Notes: generated by a model from the letters alone, not told the origin. DNA of 64,000 bases from Bacteroides neonati (GCF_000499785.1 NZ_HG726028.1:115505-179504), one strand, 5' to 3'. Shown: positions 15,950 through 25,653, numbered from the stretch's first letter. Numbers and translations: made by a program.

Positions 15950-17128
15950 TCAATCATTCGATTTAACCAATTCAATACGCCGAAAACAGAGTTTATCATC
16001 GCTAAAGTTGGGATTCTTAACGAAGCTCGTACTCAAATATAAGCCATCTTCGCGAATAAAGAAATGGTTAGAAGCATAGGTATTCTCGGGAAACAAAGTC
16101 TCGCCTACCACCTCGAACTCTTTATTCAAAATCATGATAGAAAACTTAGTTCGCCCCAACTGCCAAATATCCATAGCATTGTCATGCGGTTGCACTTCTG
16201 TTTCAGGATACACAAACCGATAATAAACATCGCGGTACTTATCATAAATCAAATTGCCATAAAATGGAATTTGGCATAATATCTTAGGAAGAGAGGCCAA
16301 GTCAACATTTTGGTTGGAAAGATCGAACCGATCCAGATAACGACTTTTGGCAGAAACAGCACGCAAAACATCTCCAGACAAAGAAACAACTTTAATCTTT
16401 TCATCAAAAAAGAAAGAGTAGACGAAATTCGTATCATTAAAGGTCTGACTATAAAGAAACTCAACACCCAACGTATTGCCTCTAGTACGTTCGGAAGGAA
16501 GAACAGGCGGAAACCTCAACGAGAACTCTCTTAATTCATTGGCCACAGTATCTAAAACAAGAGTTACCGGGCTGTCTTCTACCGTCCGGCTACCCAACCT
16601 ACGATTCGGACATTGTTGGTTTATATACATCTTTTTATTGATTATCTCCAAAGGCATATACGGAAATGATGATGCTATAATCGGAAGCGTTTCTTTGCCC
16701 TCAACAGTTTTCAAATACTGTATCCGTCGGCGAATTTTTCCCTCACTATCTACTACATCTATCTCATTCCTCATCATGCAGGGAATGTAAATTTCATCCC
16801 ATGATTGAATGTTATATCCGCAGAAAACACCCACACCATCGGCACCTTCTTTGTCTAAGCTGATAGTCTTAACATACTGTTGCGTAGTCATATCATAGAC
16901 CAAGATCTGTGGTTCGACATCATTTTGAAAAGTCAAAAACTCGTTCCCTTTCTCATCGGTATATGGAAAAAGTGCTTTAATGAATACAGACGTTTGCGGA
17001 TTCAACAAAAACACCAATGAATCAGTACTAGGTTGCAGTACATACAGATCTCGTTCTTCCTGACGGCAGGAAAAAAATAAAGAGAGCGAAACTAAAGTAA
17101 AGAAGCAAACACAACTAATTTTACACAT
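15950..17128 (-). CDS. DUF4221-type lipoprotein
   Basis: Start set at the internal ATG (complement of 17126-17128), giving 392 residues, a lipoprotein signal (LSLFFSC, Cys21) and the same length as its near-identical paralogues at 30640 and 33078. A longer frame from a GTG at 17260 reads through the decayed cargo of an upstream peptide gene and is rejected. Markers: EFLTFQNDVEPQILVYDM, LDKEGADGVGVFCGY, YDKYRDVYYRFVYP, NPNFSDDKLCFRRIELVK. Extracytoplasmic; function unknown. Confidence 0.75.
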   Translation of the reverse strand: MCKISCVCFFTLVSLSLFFSCRQEERDLYVLQPSTDSLVFLLNPQTSVFIKALFPYTDEKGNEFLTFQNDVEPQILVYDMTTQQYVKTISLDKEGADGVGVFCGYNIQSWDEIYIPCMMRNEIDVVDSEGKIRRRIQYLKTVEGKETLPIIASSFPYMPLEIINKKMYINQQCPNRRLGSRTVEDSPVTLVLDTVANELREFSLRFPPVLPSERTRGNTLGVEFLYSQTFNDTNFVYSFFFDEKIKVVSLSGDVLRAVSAKSRYLDRFDLSNQNVDLASLPKILCQIPFYGNLIYDKYRDVYYRFVYPETEVQPHDNAMDIWQLGRTKFSIMILNKEFEVVGETLFPENTYASNHFFIREDGLYLSTSFVKNPNFSDDKLCFRRIELVKSND

Positions 17129-17219
17129 AAGATTAACGTTTAAAAAACTAATAACAATCCGAGACTTTATATGGCGCGTGATTGTTGTCAGCATTATTAA
17201 TATATCGGAGCAATGACTA

Positions 17220-17440
17220 TTACATACCGCAATAGCAGCCAGCTCCATTGCCCCATGCACAAATTCCAGTACGATTATTCATACAATAGGTGTTCTACCG
17301 ATTTTTCTCCAAGCCAATGCTTCCACATTAGCCAATGCCAAATCCGACATAGTTACCGTTCTCTGTGATTGATATATATTATAGCCTGCAAATGTTGCAA
17401 CTACAGCGACTATCAAGGTCGCAAAAAATTTCTTGCTCAT
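17220..17440 (-). pseudogene. Frameshifted NVEALA peptide gene
   Basis: The leader (ATG complement of 17438-17440) is intact to NVEALA, but the following codons lose two bases, so the expected xGE becomes WRK and translation ends at 17279 after 53 residues. In another frame the downstream DNA encodes a plausible lost cargo with four Cys, including GICAWGNGAGCYCGM, ending at 17220. The product would be leader with a scrambled 10-residue tail. Confidence 0.65.
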
Positions 17441-17550
17441 AATATGAGTTGTTTTATGAGATTAATAATCTTCAAATAGAATTCTTTCATTTTGTCATTT
17501 TTCAATAAAAAAACAATAAGATTTTATTCTCTTTTCATTTCAAAACATCT

Positions 17551-18576
17551 CTATATAATCCCATCTATATCAAAATAAGCAAACTGTATAGCTACATCAT
17601 CCACACTCATTATAATTCTTTTGTTTTCATCATCATAGCAAAAGTCACTTATACCATATCCTGTTTCTAAAGTCTGAAGATAATTACCATTCACATCAAA
17701 AATCATAAATTTAGTAGGACATTTGGATTTTACCCCTCCATTTTGATTCTTAATAAAAGTATCCTCTCCTGAATAAGAGACTAATATTTTATCCCCACAA
17801 AAAAGAATATCTGCATAGTAAAGTGTTCTGTTCGATTTTCTGTTATCCCAATCCGGACCATATATATTATATTTCAAGTTTCCATCCAATCCGCAAATTG
17901 TCATTAAATCATGATAATGATAACATTCAACATATATTTCATGCTCTATGGATGCAGCAAAACAAATACGCTTCTTCTCTATCTCAGAATGCTCATATCT
18001 CATAGGCTTTATTTCTCCTGTAGACATATTCCATTCTGCTACAGTTGGTTTGAAGTCAAAATCGCCTATAGTATTAATAATAAGCCCAAAACATAGAGTA
18101 TCACTAATATATTGATACCGATCCGGAAACTGCTTTTCATTCATTTTCATTTTTATCATGGGCTTATAATTGGAGGCGAGAAGAACACTATCCAAATCAT
18201 AACTAAAAATAAGTTGTTTGCCATGGTCATTCACATAAAATTTTCGGTGAACCTCATCAACTCCGATATGTCCGATATTTGTAATTTCTTCAGGTCCCTC
18301 GCCTCTAAATCCTGTACTAATTAAATAGTCAAAGTTCTTCTTATTAAACAAATGGATCAGCTTATCATTTGAACTTGGATCACTAATTATCAAATAATTA
18401 TTAATCAAGTATAGCTGAGCGTTTCCCCCAATCAAAACATCATCAATCTTTATTTCTTCCACCCTATCTCGAATATCAACAATATTATTACGCTTGTTCT
18501 GATATTTTTCTGTTTCAGAATTACGCATACAGCCACAACAAATAGTTATAAATAACAAATACAATATTTTTTTCAT
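17551..18576 (-). CDS. TolB-like (BF3164-type) propeller lipoprotein
   Basis: 341 residues; lipoprotein signal TICCGC (Cys16). Close paralogue of 4590-5609: both have EKxQNKRxNI, VLIGG, GxGPxEITxxGHIGV and a C-terminal YxISDFCYDxEN block. It lies 25 bp downstream of a short NVEALA gene (18602-18757), its likely partner. Predicted extracytoplasmic propeller, unknown ligand. Confidence 0.8.
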   Translation of the reverse strand: MKKILYLLFITICCGCMRNSETEKYQNKRNNIVDIRDRVEEIKIDDVLIGGNAQLYLINNYLIISDPSSNDKLIHLFNKKNFDYLISTGFRGEGPEEITNIGHIGVDEVHRKFYVNDHGKQLIFSYDLDSVLLASNYKPMIKMKMNEKQFPDRYQYISDTLCFGLIINTIGDFDFKPTVAEWNMSTGEIKPMRYEHSEIEKKRICFAASIEHEIYVECYHYHDLMTICGLDGNLKYNIYGPDWDNRKSNRTLYYADILFCGDKILVSYSGEDTFIKNQNGGVKSKCPTKFMIFDVNGNYLQTLETGYGISDFCYDDENKRIIMSVDDVAIQFAYFDIDGII

Positions 18577-18601
18577 TGCCTAAATCAAAAGAGTAATCGT
18601 T

Positions 18602-18757
18602 TTATTTATTAGGATTTATCTCTCCACTTGCCAGTGCTTCTATGTTATCCAATGCCAAGTCAGACATAGTTACTGTTCTCTGTGATTGATATATATTATG
18701 GCCTGCAAACGTTGCAACTACAGCGACTATGAGGGTCACAAAAAATTTCTTGCTCAT
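18602..18757 (-). CDS. NVEALA peptide gene with almost no cargo
   Basis: 51 residues from the ATG complement of 18755-18757. The leader is standard (NIYQSQRTVTMSDLALDNIE, then ALASGE), with NIEALA in place of NVEALA. Only five residues, INPNK, follow, and there are no Cys. Either the cargo was deleted or a leader-only product remains. It is still placed just upstream of a propeller gene. Confidence 0.65.
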   Translation of the reverse strand: MSKKFFVTLIVAVVATFAGHNIYQSQRTVTMSDLALDNIEALASGEINPNK

Positions 18758-18835
18758 AATTTAGTTTTGTTTATGAGATAAATAATCGTTTAATGGTTTT
18801 CTATTACTTTAGCATGGATTCATACAACAAGAACA

Positions 18836-19804
18836 TCAAGGAATATCAAACGTATAAATTACACTCTCCTTATCTTTACACAAAGCATACACTTTTTTCT
18901 GCTTAGATTGCACCGCCAAACAATAGACTGGCTTATCCAGCAAATAACGAGCAGTCAAAACTCCCTCCCAATTCCACCCTTCTAAAACAGTGCTATCCTT
19001 TTCATTCGTTAAAAGGTAAATAGATTCATTATCAGCATAAGGGAAAGAAGAATAATAGACATACCTTTCGCCTGATTCGATTGTTTTAGGTCGTTCCACC
19101 ATCGTTTCGGCCAACATATCACCCTTCGAATTATAAATTCTACAACATTTCATATAAGAATAAAAAGAAGCAAACTTATCCCCTTTAGGATTAGCTACGG
19201 TCAACTTGTTATAAACAAATCGATTCAACTCACCGTCTTTTTTCGCCAAAATGCCATCTGGATAGATTCCAAAATAAGTTAGATTCTCTTCTTCGTCCAA
19301 TAAAACAAACTCAGACTCTTCCTTATCAGAAATAAAGCAATAACGTCCATTCTCTAGAAAGAGAAAACGGTTTAATCCGCGCTCTTCGACATTCAGTTGT
19401 TTGTCAACAACTACTTTAAAAGTACCAGCCGCATCGACTACAACTTCTTTTACTTTATTGGATGCCAATTCAAAAAGCTTAAAGCCTTGCGAAGTTTCAC
19501 TGAATGTCCGATCAAGCATTAAGAACTCGTAGGGGCCTTGTCCTTTGGTTCCTGCACTGAACAAATAGTCGCAATGTGGCAAACTCCAGAATGAGAACAA
19601 GGTATCTCGGCGTTGTTCATAAGTCACCAACATATCATTCGCAACAAACAAACGTGTAACCGATAGCAAAACAGGAGGAATCGAAATACTATCTGCCGTT
19701 AATGAGACCAATTTAGGAAGCTGGTCACCCAGCTTCCCTTTCGATATACACCCATTTATCAATAGGCATATCAAGAGTATTCCCCAATTGCTATTGTTTC
19801 TCAT
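18836..19804 (-). CDS. TolB-like (BF3164-type) propeller lipoprotein
   Basis: 322 residues, the shortest intact member here; lipoprotein signal ending LLINGC (Cys19). It has GTKGQGPYEFLM near residue 90 and a final blade with VYCLAVQSKQKKVYAL. Its start is 2 bp from the stop of the peptide gene at 19807-20079, so the two are almost certainly co-translated. Predicted extracytoplasmic partner of that peptide. Confidence 0.8.
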   Translation of the reverse strand: MRNNSNWGILLICLLINGCISKGKLGDQLPKLVSLTADSISIPPVLLSVTRLFVANDMLVTYEQRRDTLFSFWSLPHCDYLFSAGTKGQGPYEFLMLDRTFSETSQGFKLFELASNKVKEVVVDAAGTFKVVVDKQLNVEERGLNRFLFLENGRYCFISDKEESEFVLLDEEENLTYFGIYPDGILAKKDGELNRFVYNKLTVANPKGDKFASFYSYMKCCRIYNSKGDMLAETMVERPKTIESGERYVYYSSFPYADNESIYLLTNEKDSTVLEGWNWEGVLTARYLLDKPVYCLAVQSKQKKVYALCKDKESVIYTFDIP

Positions 19805-19806
19805 CT

Positions 19807-20079
19807 TTAACAGGTAGATTTGTTACTTGCTTCCAACAACCAATATGCCTCACACTCACTGCAAATCCAAGCCCAATAAGCCAATGAGTCATCATCGGGT
19901 GCCTTTCTCCATGTATCATAACAGGAGCGGCTATCACTGCCTTCTCCTTGAGCCAATGCGTCCACATTCACCAACGCCAAATCCGACATAGTTACCGTTC
20001 TCTGTGATTGATATATATTATAGCCTGCAAACGTTGCAACTACAGCGACTATCAAGGTCGCAAAAAATTTCTTGCTCAT
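19807..20079 (-). CDS. NVEALA-family exported peptide precursor
   Basis: 90 residues. Leader with membrane segment 5-20, NIYQSQRTVTMSDLALVNVD, then ALAQGE; here the motif reads NVDALA. The tail is rich in Trp, Tyr and acidic residues and has four Cys (RSCYDTW, WICSECEAYW, C-terminal STC). Two base pairs separate it from its propeller. Upstream (20120-20170) only the first part of the conserved leader remains. Confidence 0.85.
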   Translation of the reverse strand: MSKKFFATLIVAVVATFAGYNIYQSQRTVTMSDLALVNVDALAQGEGSDSRSCYDTWRKAPDDDSLAYWAWICSECEAYWLLEASNKSTC

Positions 20080-20219
20080 AATTTCGTTTTGTTTATGAGA
20101 TAAATAATTATTTAATTATTAGTCCGTAACTCTCTTTCGGAAAGTCACTTGTTCCGTAGAAAAAGAAAATGCTGCTAACGTTTCCTCAATCTTTATGCAC
20201 CTCAATTACTACATATTTT

Positions 20220-21251
20220 TTACTTCAAATAAAGTATTTGAAGTATCGGATTTAAATCATCCACTTCATTTTTACACCAGAAGGTTAGCGTATTATTACC
20301 AGATGCCGACGTTTTACCATTATACTCAACACCATCTATATCATTCTTTGTATTTTTACCAACTAAAGCCTTATGATATTCCTTCGAATAAAATAATATC
20401 CTTAACCCACGCTCACTCGACCAATAAGATGCAAAGATCCATTTAGATGATTCTATATAATTGGTTCTTATAAAGTCCTTGATATGCTGACTAGAAGTTT
20501 CTGAGTTGTATTTCTCTGTAGGTTCGGGTTTAATTGTAATTGGATAAGCAAGTGAGAACTGTCCCGACACATACCGATATACTTCATTATCCAAGTCGGG
20601 AGCCATCAAAGAAATTGTATCATCAAAAACAGAAAACTCCCAATCAAAATTACAGGAACTTAAATAGTCTTTATTTCTACTAAGCAATTTCTTTTTCGTA
20701 TGTCCCAAAGAGTCTACAAGATAAAAGCCAGCCGTACTATCCGTTTCGCAAGCTCGTGATAGAAGATAGTTTTGATCGGTTAGCCTCACAAAATCAGACG
20801 GGTACATATCTAAAAATATTTTCTTAACAAAGTTTCCATTCAAATCATACGATAGAATACTTTTTGTCCATACGTCTAGTAGCAAAACCAGACGATTTTC
20901 CTCATCATAATCAAATTGTTTAAGAACCATATACTCGCCCGGTCCACTTCCTTTCTTATCTATCTTGGATAAATAATGCCCTTCTTTATCGAAAATCCAA
21001 ACTACAGGCAATCTACCATCTAATACCAAAATACGGTCAGAACTTATAATAACATCTTTAATTTTACCGATCAAACACTTTTCTGTCGTTTCAAGATTAA
21101 TATAATTAAGCGAATCTACAAACGATGAATAAAGCAAAGTGTCTTGCACATTTGCTGTCAAATCAATAATAATATTATCTTCAACTCTTTGTTTACCTTT
21201 GTGACATGCTCCCAAAACAAGAATCAATAACACATATACATATCTTTCCAT
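20220..21251 (-). CDS. Six-bladed beta-propeller lipoprotein (PF17170-like)
   Basis: 343 residues; lipoprotein signal ending VLGAC (Cys16). It has LNYINLETTE, the signature DKKGSGPGEYMVL, then YDEENRLVLLLDVWTKSIL and a C-terminal DLNPILQILYLK. It is 26 bp downstream of the frameshifted peptide gene at 21278-21596. Extracytoplasmic propeller, ligand unknown. Confidence 0.8.
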   Translation of the reverse strand: MERYVYVLLILVLGACHKGKQRVEDNIIIDLTANVQDTLLYSSFVDSLNYINLETTEKCLIGKIKDVIISSDRILVLDGRLPVVWIFDKEGHYLSKIDKKGSGPGEYMVLKQFDYDEENRLVLLLDVWTKSILSYDLNGNFVKKIFLDMYPSDFVRLTDQNYLLSRACETDSTAGFYLVDSLGHTKKKLLSRNKDYLSSCNFDWEFSVFDDTISLMAPDLDNEVYRYVSGQFSLAYPITIKPEPTEKYNSETSSQHIKDFIRTNYIESSKWIFASYWSSERGLRILFYSKEYHKALVGKNTKNDIDGVEYNGKTSASGNNTLTFWCKNEVDDLNPILQILYLK

Positions 21252-21277
21252 CTTATTCTTGATTAAATAGATGCTTA

Positions 21278-21596
21278 TTATGGTATTATACCACTATAAG
21301 CATCCATTGTTAGTTTAGAAATATCACCAAGGAGTACATTTTCCCCATTCGCTGCTATATTTGCACTTATCATCAGGACTATTGACAGCACCTTCAAGTT
21401 TCCTTTACCGTCATAGCATTTTGTCAACTTATACCCTGTAGCGGTATTTGAGACACCTTCGCCACTACTTGCCAATGCTTCCACATTAGCCAACGTCAAA
21501 TTCGACATAGCAACCGCTCTCTGTGACTGATATATATTATAGCCTGCAAACATTACAACTACAGCAACTATCAGAGTTGCAAAAAAAATTGCTCAT
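21278..21596 (-). pseudogene. NVEALA peptide gene broken by two frameshifts
   Basis: The ATG at the complement of 21594-21596 is followed by AGCAA and eight T, two bases shorter than the intact leaders, so translation leaves frame at codon 3. The rest of the leader (AGYNIYQSQRAVAMSNLTLA, NVEALASSGEG) reads from 21553. A second shift inside the cargo, after GKGNLK, hides a tail in another frame, VNSPDDKCKYSSEWGKCTPW, ending at 21324. The run of eight T could allow slippage, but the second lesion argues for decay. Confidence 0.65.
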
Positions 21597-21637
21597 TTAG
21601 TTATTTATGAGGTTAGTAATCATTTAGTAATTAATTC

Positions 21638-21803
21638 GTGGCTCTCTTTCGGGAAGTCACTTGTTCCGTAGAAAAAGAAAATGCTGCATTCGCTCGTTTT
21701 AAACCTTAAAATAATTACCTTTGTGTTTGAGAAACCTCCTTTCTTTTGGTTTTTCGGGAGTGAGCGATCTTCTGTTTTAGACCTACATGGATCGCGCCAC
21801 TTC
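21638..21803 (-). ncRNA. Conserved structured 5' leader of peptide gene
   Basis: Same element as at 9520 and 28895. Stem 1 is GTGGCT...AGTCAC (21638-21660). Stem 2 is GGAGTGAGCGATC (21757-21769) with GATCGCGCCACTTC (21790-21803), with base changes on both arms relative to the other copies. It precedes the broken peptide gene. Confidence 0.45.
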
Positions 21804-21848
21804 TTTTTCTATTCATCAAGGCAACACTGTTAGTATACCAAACATTCA

Positions 21849-22901
21849 TTATTGATTTATTTTAAACTCTAAGAAAGTAGGTTCAGGAATATCTGCAAAC
21901 CCATAAATAATAGAATTATCGGCCGACACACATAAGATTTTTATTGGGATATCCAAGATCAATCGTTTTACAGGTTTTCCATCCCAATCAAATACATAAA
22001 TAACACTTCCCTCAAAAGCTTTTGTCTTCATATCTTTATAGCTCTTTCCGGAGTATAATAAGTAAACATATTGATCCGTAGCGTAAGAGTCAATAAACCC
22101 CATTTTGTTTTCTGCACTTTGAGGTGCAGACATGGAATGTTGTGATACCTCTGTTTTATATTCGGGATAAGCAAATGCATATTGGCATCTTTTGTTTATA
22201 CCATCTTCATTAATATTATAAAAGAAAACAATTGGAGCCGTACGTACGGCATAGACCAATTTAGTCATAGCAGGATTAGATTTTACAGTTCCTTGATAAG
22301 CCATACCTCTAACGCGATTAGGAATCTTCCTCTCCACCTCATCTCTATAGGGGTATTCAAAGAAAGATTTGAGAGAACCTTTGTCATTAAACAATCTAAA
22401 TAATTCATTCTCATAAAATCCAATGCCAATGAAAGTGTTGTATATAGTAGGAATTACATTTATACTATTCATACTATCTCTAACAATTAGAGGAAACGAT
22501 TCTTTCCCCCTAGCCTTTACAGCATTTAAATCAATTGAGAACAAAGAGTGCTTAAAAACGTCATATACTCCCATTCTATATCCTTCACCAATATTCTGAA
22601 AGGAAAATGGTTGGAGGAATTCATTCACGCCCTGCCCTTTTTTGCCAAACCGAAGGAACTCGTAAGAGTTCCTTACATCAATAAGTGTAAAGATACTATC
22701 GAGCGTATTATCATATACCACTACAGATGAATCAACATAATGCAAAAAGGCAGGACTGCCCCAAACCATATCATCTGATAGTGGACGCTCGTGAGTAAGT
22801 TCTTGCGAATCTACAAACATCTCCTCAAGAGATTTTATATTCTCTCCTCTTTGACAAGATACCCAAAGAATCAAAGTCCATATTACACACAGATACTTCA
22901 T
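21849..22901 (-). CDS. TolB-like (BF3164-type) propeller lipoprotein
   Basis: Start set at the ATG complement of 22899-22901 (four codons inside the longest frame), which gives the signal TLILWVSC (Cys16). 350 residues. It has GKKGQGVNEFLQP and a last blade IKILCVSADNSIIYGFAD. A small frame, 22920-23039, ends 18 bp upstream. Extracytoplasmic propeller of unknown ligand. Confidence 0.8.
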   Translation of the reverse strand: MKYLCVIWTLILWVSCQRGENIKSLEEMFVDSQELTHERPLSDDMVWGSPAFLHYVDSSVVVYDNTLDSIFTLIDVRNSYEFLRFGKKGQGVNEFLQPFSFQNIGEGYRMGVYDVFKHSLFSIDLNAVKARGKESFPLIVRDSMNSINVIPTIYNTFIGIGFYENELFRLFNDKGSLKSFFEYPYRDEVERKIPNRVRGMAYQGTVKSNPAMTKLVYAVRTAPIVFFYNINEDGINKRCQYAFAYPEYKTEVSQHSMSAPQSAENKMGFIDSYATDQYVYLLYSGKSYKDMKTKAFEGSVIYVFDWDGKPVKRLILDIPIKILCVSADNSIIYGFADIPEPTFLEFKINQ

Positions 22902-22919
22902 AAATCCATACATATTTTA

Positions 22920-23039
22920 TTAGTATAATTCAAAAATTATCACCGCCACACACTTTGTATATCCATAATTAACGTCTCCGTGCTGTGGCCAGTACACGTA
23001 TTTATATCCACTATCAAACCAGACAGAGTGAATAGGCAT
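22920..23039 (-). CDS. Small frame coupled to propeller gene
   Basis: 39 residues from the ATG complement of 23037-23039, which overlaps the stop of 23039-24142 as ATGA. It is rich in Tyr, Trp and Val with one Cys (GYTKCVAV) and has no signal peptide or NVEALA block. It occupies the place where a peptide gene usually sits, between two propeller genes. It may be a cargo relic that lost its leader, or chance. Confidence 0.35.
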   Translation of the reverse strand: MPIHSVWFDSGYKYVYWPQHGDVNYGYTKCVAVIIFELY

Positions 23040-24142
23040 CAATTAACTGGTACAAAAAATAAGATTGGATTCAAATCCTCTTCTTCGACAGATGTATATA
23101 AATTCCGCAGAATCTCTTTATCTTGATTCGGAAACTCTTTCTTATACTCCCTTAACTCCTCTCGGGTATAGGTATATATTAAAGAATTATTTACCGATCC
23201 CACCGCAGCTTGTTTCATCTTAGGCAACCCAGCTAATAAGTTGGCGTATATCGATACGCTTCCATTTATATATTTCACAAAATAATCTTGATCATATTTG
23301 AAGCTAAAAAAGAATCCTCCATCCTTCAATGGGATAAAATCCTTCAGCCAACGAGCATATTTATCAAGACTCCCTCCCCACATCTCTTCATTTGTAACAG
23401 CCGACTTATACTCCTGCCCATCAATCCATTTTCCTTTAAAATCAATGAGACAAGCAGGGATAAGGTCATCACTACCTTTCTCCACTTTATAAACTATATT
23501 TGATAACGGCCACACGATATACCCATCTCTCATAGAATTGTATGTAGCAATACTAACATCCTTAAACCATTTATTTTTTGGCAAGAACGTTTTTTCCTCA
23601 CCGTTAGAAGTTATAAAATGTAGGTTATGATTTGATTTCCTATTGATATTAGGATCCAATAAATAAATTCCAGATGGAGTCAAAGACATCGAAAAATAAG
23701 GATAATCAAACTGTGCTTTTTCTTTTATATAAGTTCCATCTAAGTCATAAGACTTTATACTTCGATACCCATCTAAAACATATAATGTATCATGATAAAC
23801 CGCCATATCAGAAACAAAAGTAACTTCTCCAGGCCCTTGCCCCTTTGCTAGCTTCGATTGATACTTTCCTGATTTATCAAAAATAAAGAGTGTTGGCTCT
23901 AGCATAGATAATACATATACCCTATCATTATGGCATACTACTTTAGCGATATCGGCTAACAGCGATTCATCCGTGACTTCTAACTTAACTGTCGAAAAAC
24001 TCGTAAAGGCTGACGAATCCTTTTGCACGTCTTTAGTACGTAAATCGACCACTACCACTGGATAATTACCTGACACCACCCCACTCTTTCTACACGAGGT
24101 ACATAGTAATACAACTAATACTAAATAATATACATTTTTCAT
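23039..24142 (-). CDS. Six-bladed beta-propeller lipoprotein (PF17170-like)
   Basis: 367 residues; lipoprotein signal ending LCTSC (Cys17). It has FSTVKLEVTDES, the signature LAKGQGPGEVTFV, HDTLYVLDGYRSIKSYDL and C-terminal EEDLNPILFFVPVN. Directly upstream (24213-24478) lies a DUF4221 relic instead of a peptide gene. Extracytoplasmic propeller, ligand unknown. Confidence 0.8.
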   Translation of the reverse strand: MKNVYYLVLVVLLCTSCRKSGVVSGNYPVVVVDLRTKDVQKDSSAFTSFSTVKLEVTDESLLADIAKVVCHNDRVYVLSMLEPTLFIFDKSGKYQSKLAKGQGPGEVTFVSDMAVYHDTLYVLDGYRSIKSYDLDGTYIKEKAQFDYPYFSMSLTPSGIYLLDPNINRKSNHNLHFITSNGEEKTFLPKNKWFKDVSIATYNSMRDGYIVWPLSNIVYKVEKGSDDLIPACLIDFKGKWIDGQEYKSAVTNEEMWGGSLDKYARWLKDFIPLKDGGFFFSFKYDQDYFVKYINGSVSIYANLLAGLPKMKQAAVGSVNNSLIYTYTREELREYKKEFPNQDKEILRNLYTSVEEEDLNPILFFVPVN

Positions 24143-24212
24143 ACAAACTATTTTAAATGTTTATTGACTAAAGCAAAACGATACAGATTCTTTTTATAGA
24201 AACCTACACCTT

Positions 24213-24478
24213 TCAAGTGCCCCGACTTAAGAACTAAGTATGGGAGGAAGCCGCAATTCACGGCTCTTCGTCGTTCTGAAAAGTTAAGTATTCACGTCCT
24301 TCTTCATCCTCGAACGAGAACAGAGCTCTTATCAGAACGGTTGTTTTCGGATTCAACGAAAAGGTTATGGAATCGCCTGTTGGTTTCAAAACAGCTCCAT
24401 CACTCACTGCCGATTGACAAGAGACGATTGTTAATATCAGACCAAGTACACCAACACATAAAAAGACAGCTTCGACAT
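24213..24478 (-). pseudogene. Relic of a DUF4221-type gene
   Basis: Almost identical to the 5' quarter of the gene at 10128-11291, joined after an internal deletion to a short stretch from its middle (around 10640-10690). One A is missing in the run near the start codon, so it is also frameshifted. It fills most of the gap 24143-24490; I see nothing else there. Confidence 0.75.
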
Positions 24479-24490
24479 ATTATCACCTAT

Positions 24491-25633
24491 TTAATTTAGC
24501 CTATAAAAAACAAGTATAGGATTACTATCTTCAGGGTTATTATCCAGTAAAGCGATTAACCGCTTATCAGTTACCTTTTCCCGATCCACGTCAAACGGAT
24601 AAATCGCTCCAATAATCTTATCTTGATGAATTGCCACAGGCAGCGGAAAACGACCTCCCATACCCAAATCATCCACTATATTTTCGCTCTTCACATTCAT
24701 TGTTTTATCCGTTTTCTTGTGCCAGACAGACAAATAGAATTCCCTCTTGATATAATATTTCACAACCAACTGTTCTTCGAGCTCATAAACATACAATAGT
24801 CTAATCCAGTCATTTTCTCCTGTCAACACTTCTTTCATAATATCATCAGAGGTGTATTTCTCGAACAGTTCGGCAGGAGGAAGTGTAAGATCACCCCATG
24901 CAAAAGCATAGCAACGGTTCAAAGAGTCATTACTTAATTCGTAGATTTCGTTACTAAAGTGCGGATAAATTCTGATACGATCATTGAATAAATAAAAATT
25001 AGTAGCACTACCGTGAAGTATTTTGCCCGATGGGAGGCCGTCATAGCATTGGTGCACCACATTGCCGGCGCCATCGGCTATAATGACCTGCTTCCCTGAG
25101 AACACATCATTCTTCCTCAAAGGATAATAGTAAATATATAAATCCTGATTGGGTATCGAAGCAAAAGATAAAGGGGCCGGAGCAGGAAGTACTATATTAT
25201 CAAGAAAGTGCAGATCGCTCAATTGATATTTCAGCAATCGATTTAGTTGCCTGTCTAAGATAAAGATAAACCCACTCCGATCGATCCAAAAGGAGTGAGG
25301 AGAGATAAATTCGCCGGGACCATCTCCCACTCCCTCCAATTTAGTGATATACTTTCCATCGGTTGTAAACACGTACAACGCATTCGATTTATTATTATCA
25401 AGTATATATATTTTATCGTTATAAATTTCAATTTGATTCATATTGCCAAACAAGGCACCTTCGGGCGACTCTAAGGCAACATAAGAATAATCAGCCATAA
25501 GACTGGAAGCATTTGTCGGGTTCAAATTTCCAAAGTCAACAGTGGCCTCTTCCGTCTTATTAGTGTTAGGTGGGTTAACACAACAACTACACAAGAACAT
25601 GATACCGAATAAAGCAAACCAATTAAATTTCAT
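24491..25633 (-). CDS. Six-bladed beta-propeller lipoprotein (PF17170-like)
   Basis: 380 residues; lipoprotein signal ending MFLCSC (Cys17). It has YSYVALESPEG, the signature EGVGDGPGEFISP, IDRSGFIFILDRQLNRLLKY, and C-terminal EDSNPILVFYRLN. The last 115 codons also exist as a detached copy at 11304-11651, and a short internal piece survives at 5610-5657. It lies 20 bp downstream of a thioredoxin/DUF1573 gene. Confidence 0.8.
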   Translation of the reverse strand: MKFNWFALFGIMFLCSCCVNPPNTNKTEEATVDFGNLNPTNASSLMADYSYVALESPEGALFGNMNQIEIYNDKIYILDNNKSNALYVFTTDGKYITKLEGVGDGPGEFISPHSFWIDRSGFIFILDRQLNRLLKYQLSDLHFLDNIVLPAPAPLSFASIPNQDLYIYYYPLRKNDVFSGKQVIIADGAGNVVHQCYDGLPSGKILHGSATNFYLFNDRIRIYPHFSNEIYELSNDSLNRCYAFAWGDLTLPPAELFEKYTSDDIMKEVLTGENDWIRLLYVYELEEQLVVKYYIKREFYLSVWHKKTDKTMNVKSENIVDDLGMGGRFPLPVAIHQDKIIGAIYPFDVDREKVTDKRLIALLDNNPEDSNPILVFYRLN

Positions 25634-25653
25634 AGCATATCTTTTTTTGAAGG

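Noticed and set aside
17129..17260. N-terminal extension of the DUF4221 gene at 15950 from a GTG at 17260
   Set aside because: It reads decayed peptide cargo out of frame, places the signal peptide internally, and is absent from the near-identical paralogues.
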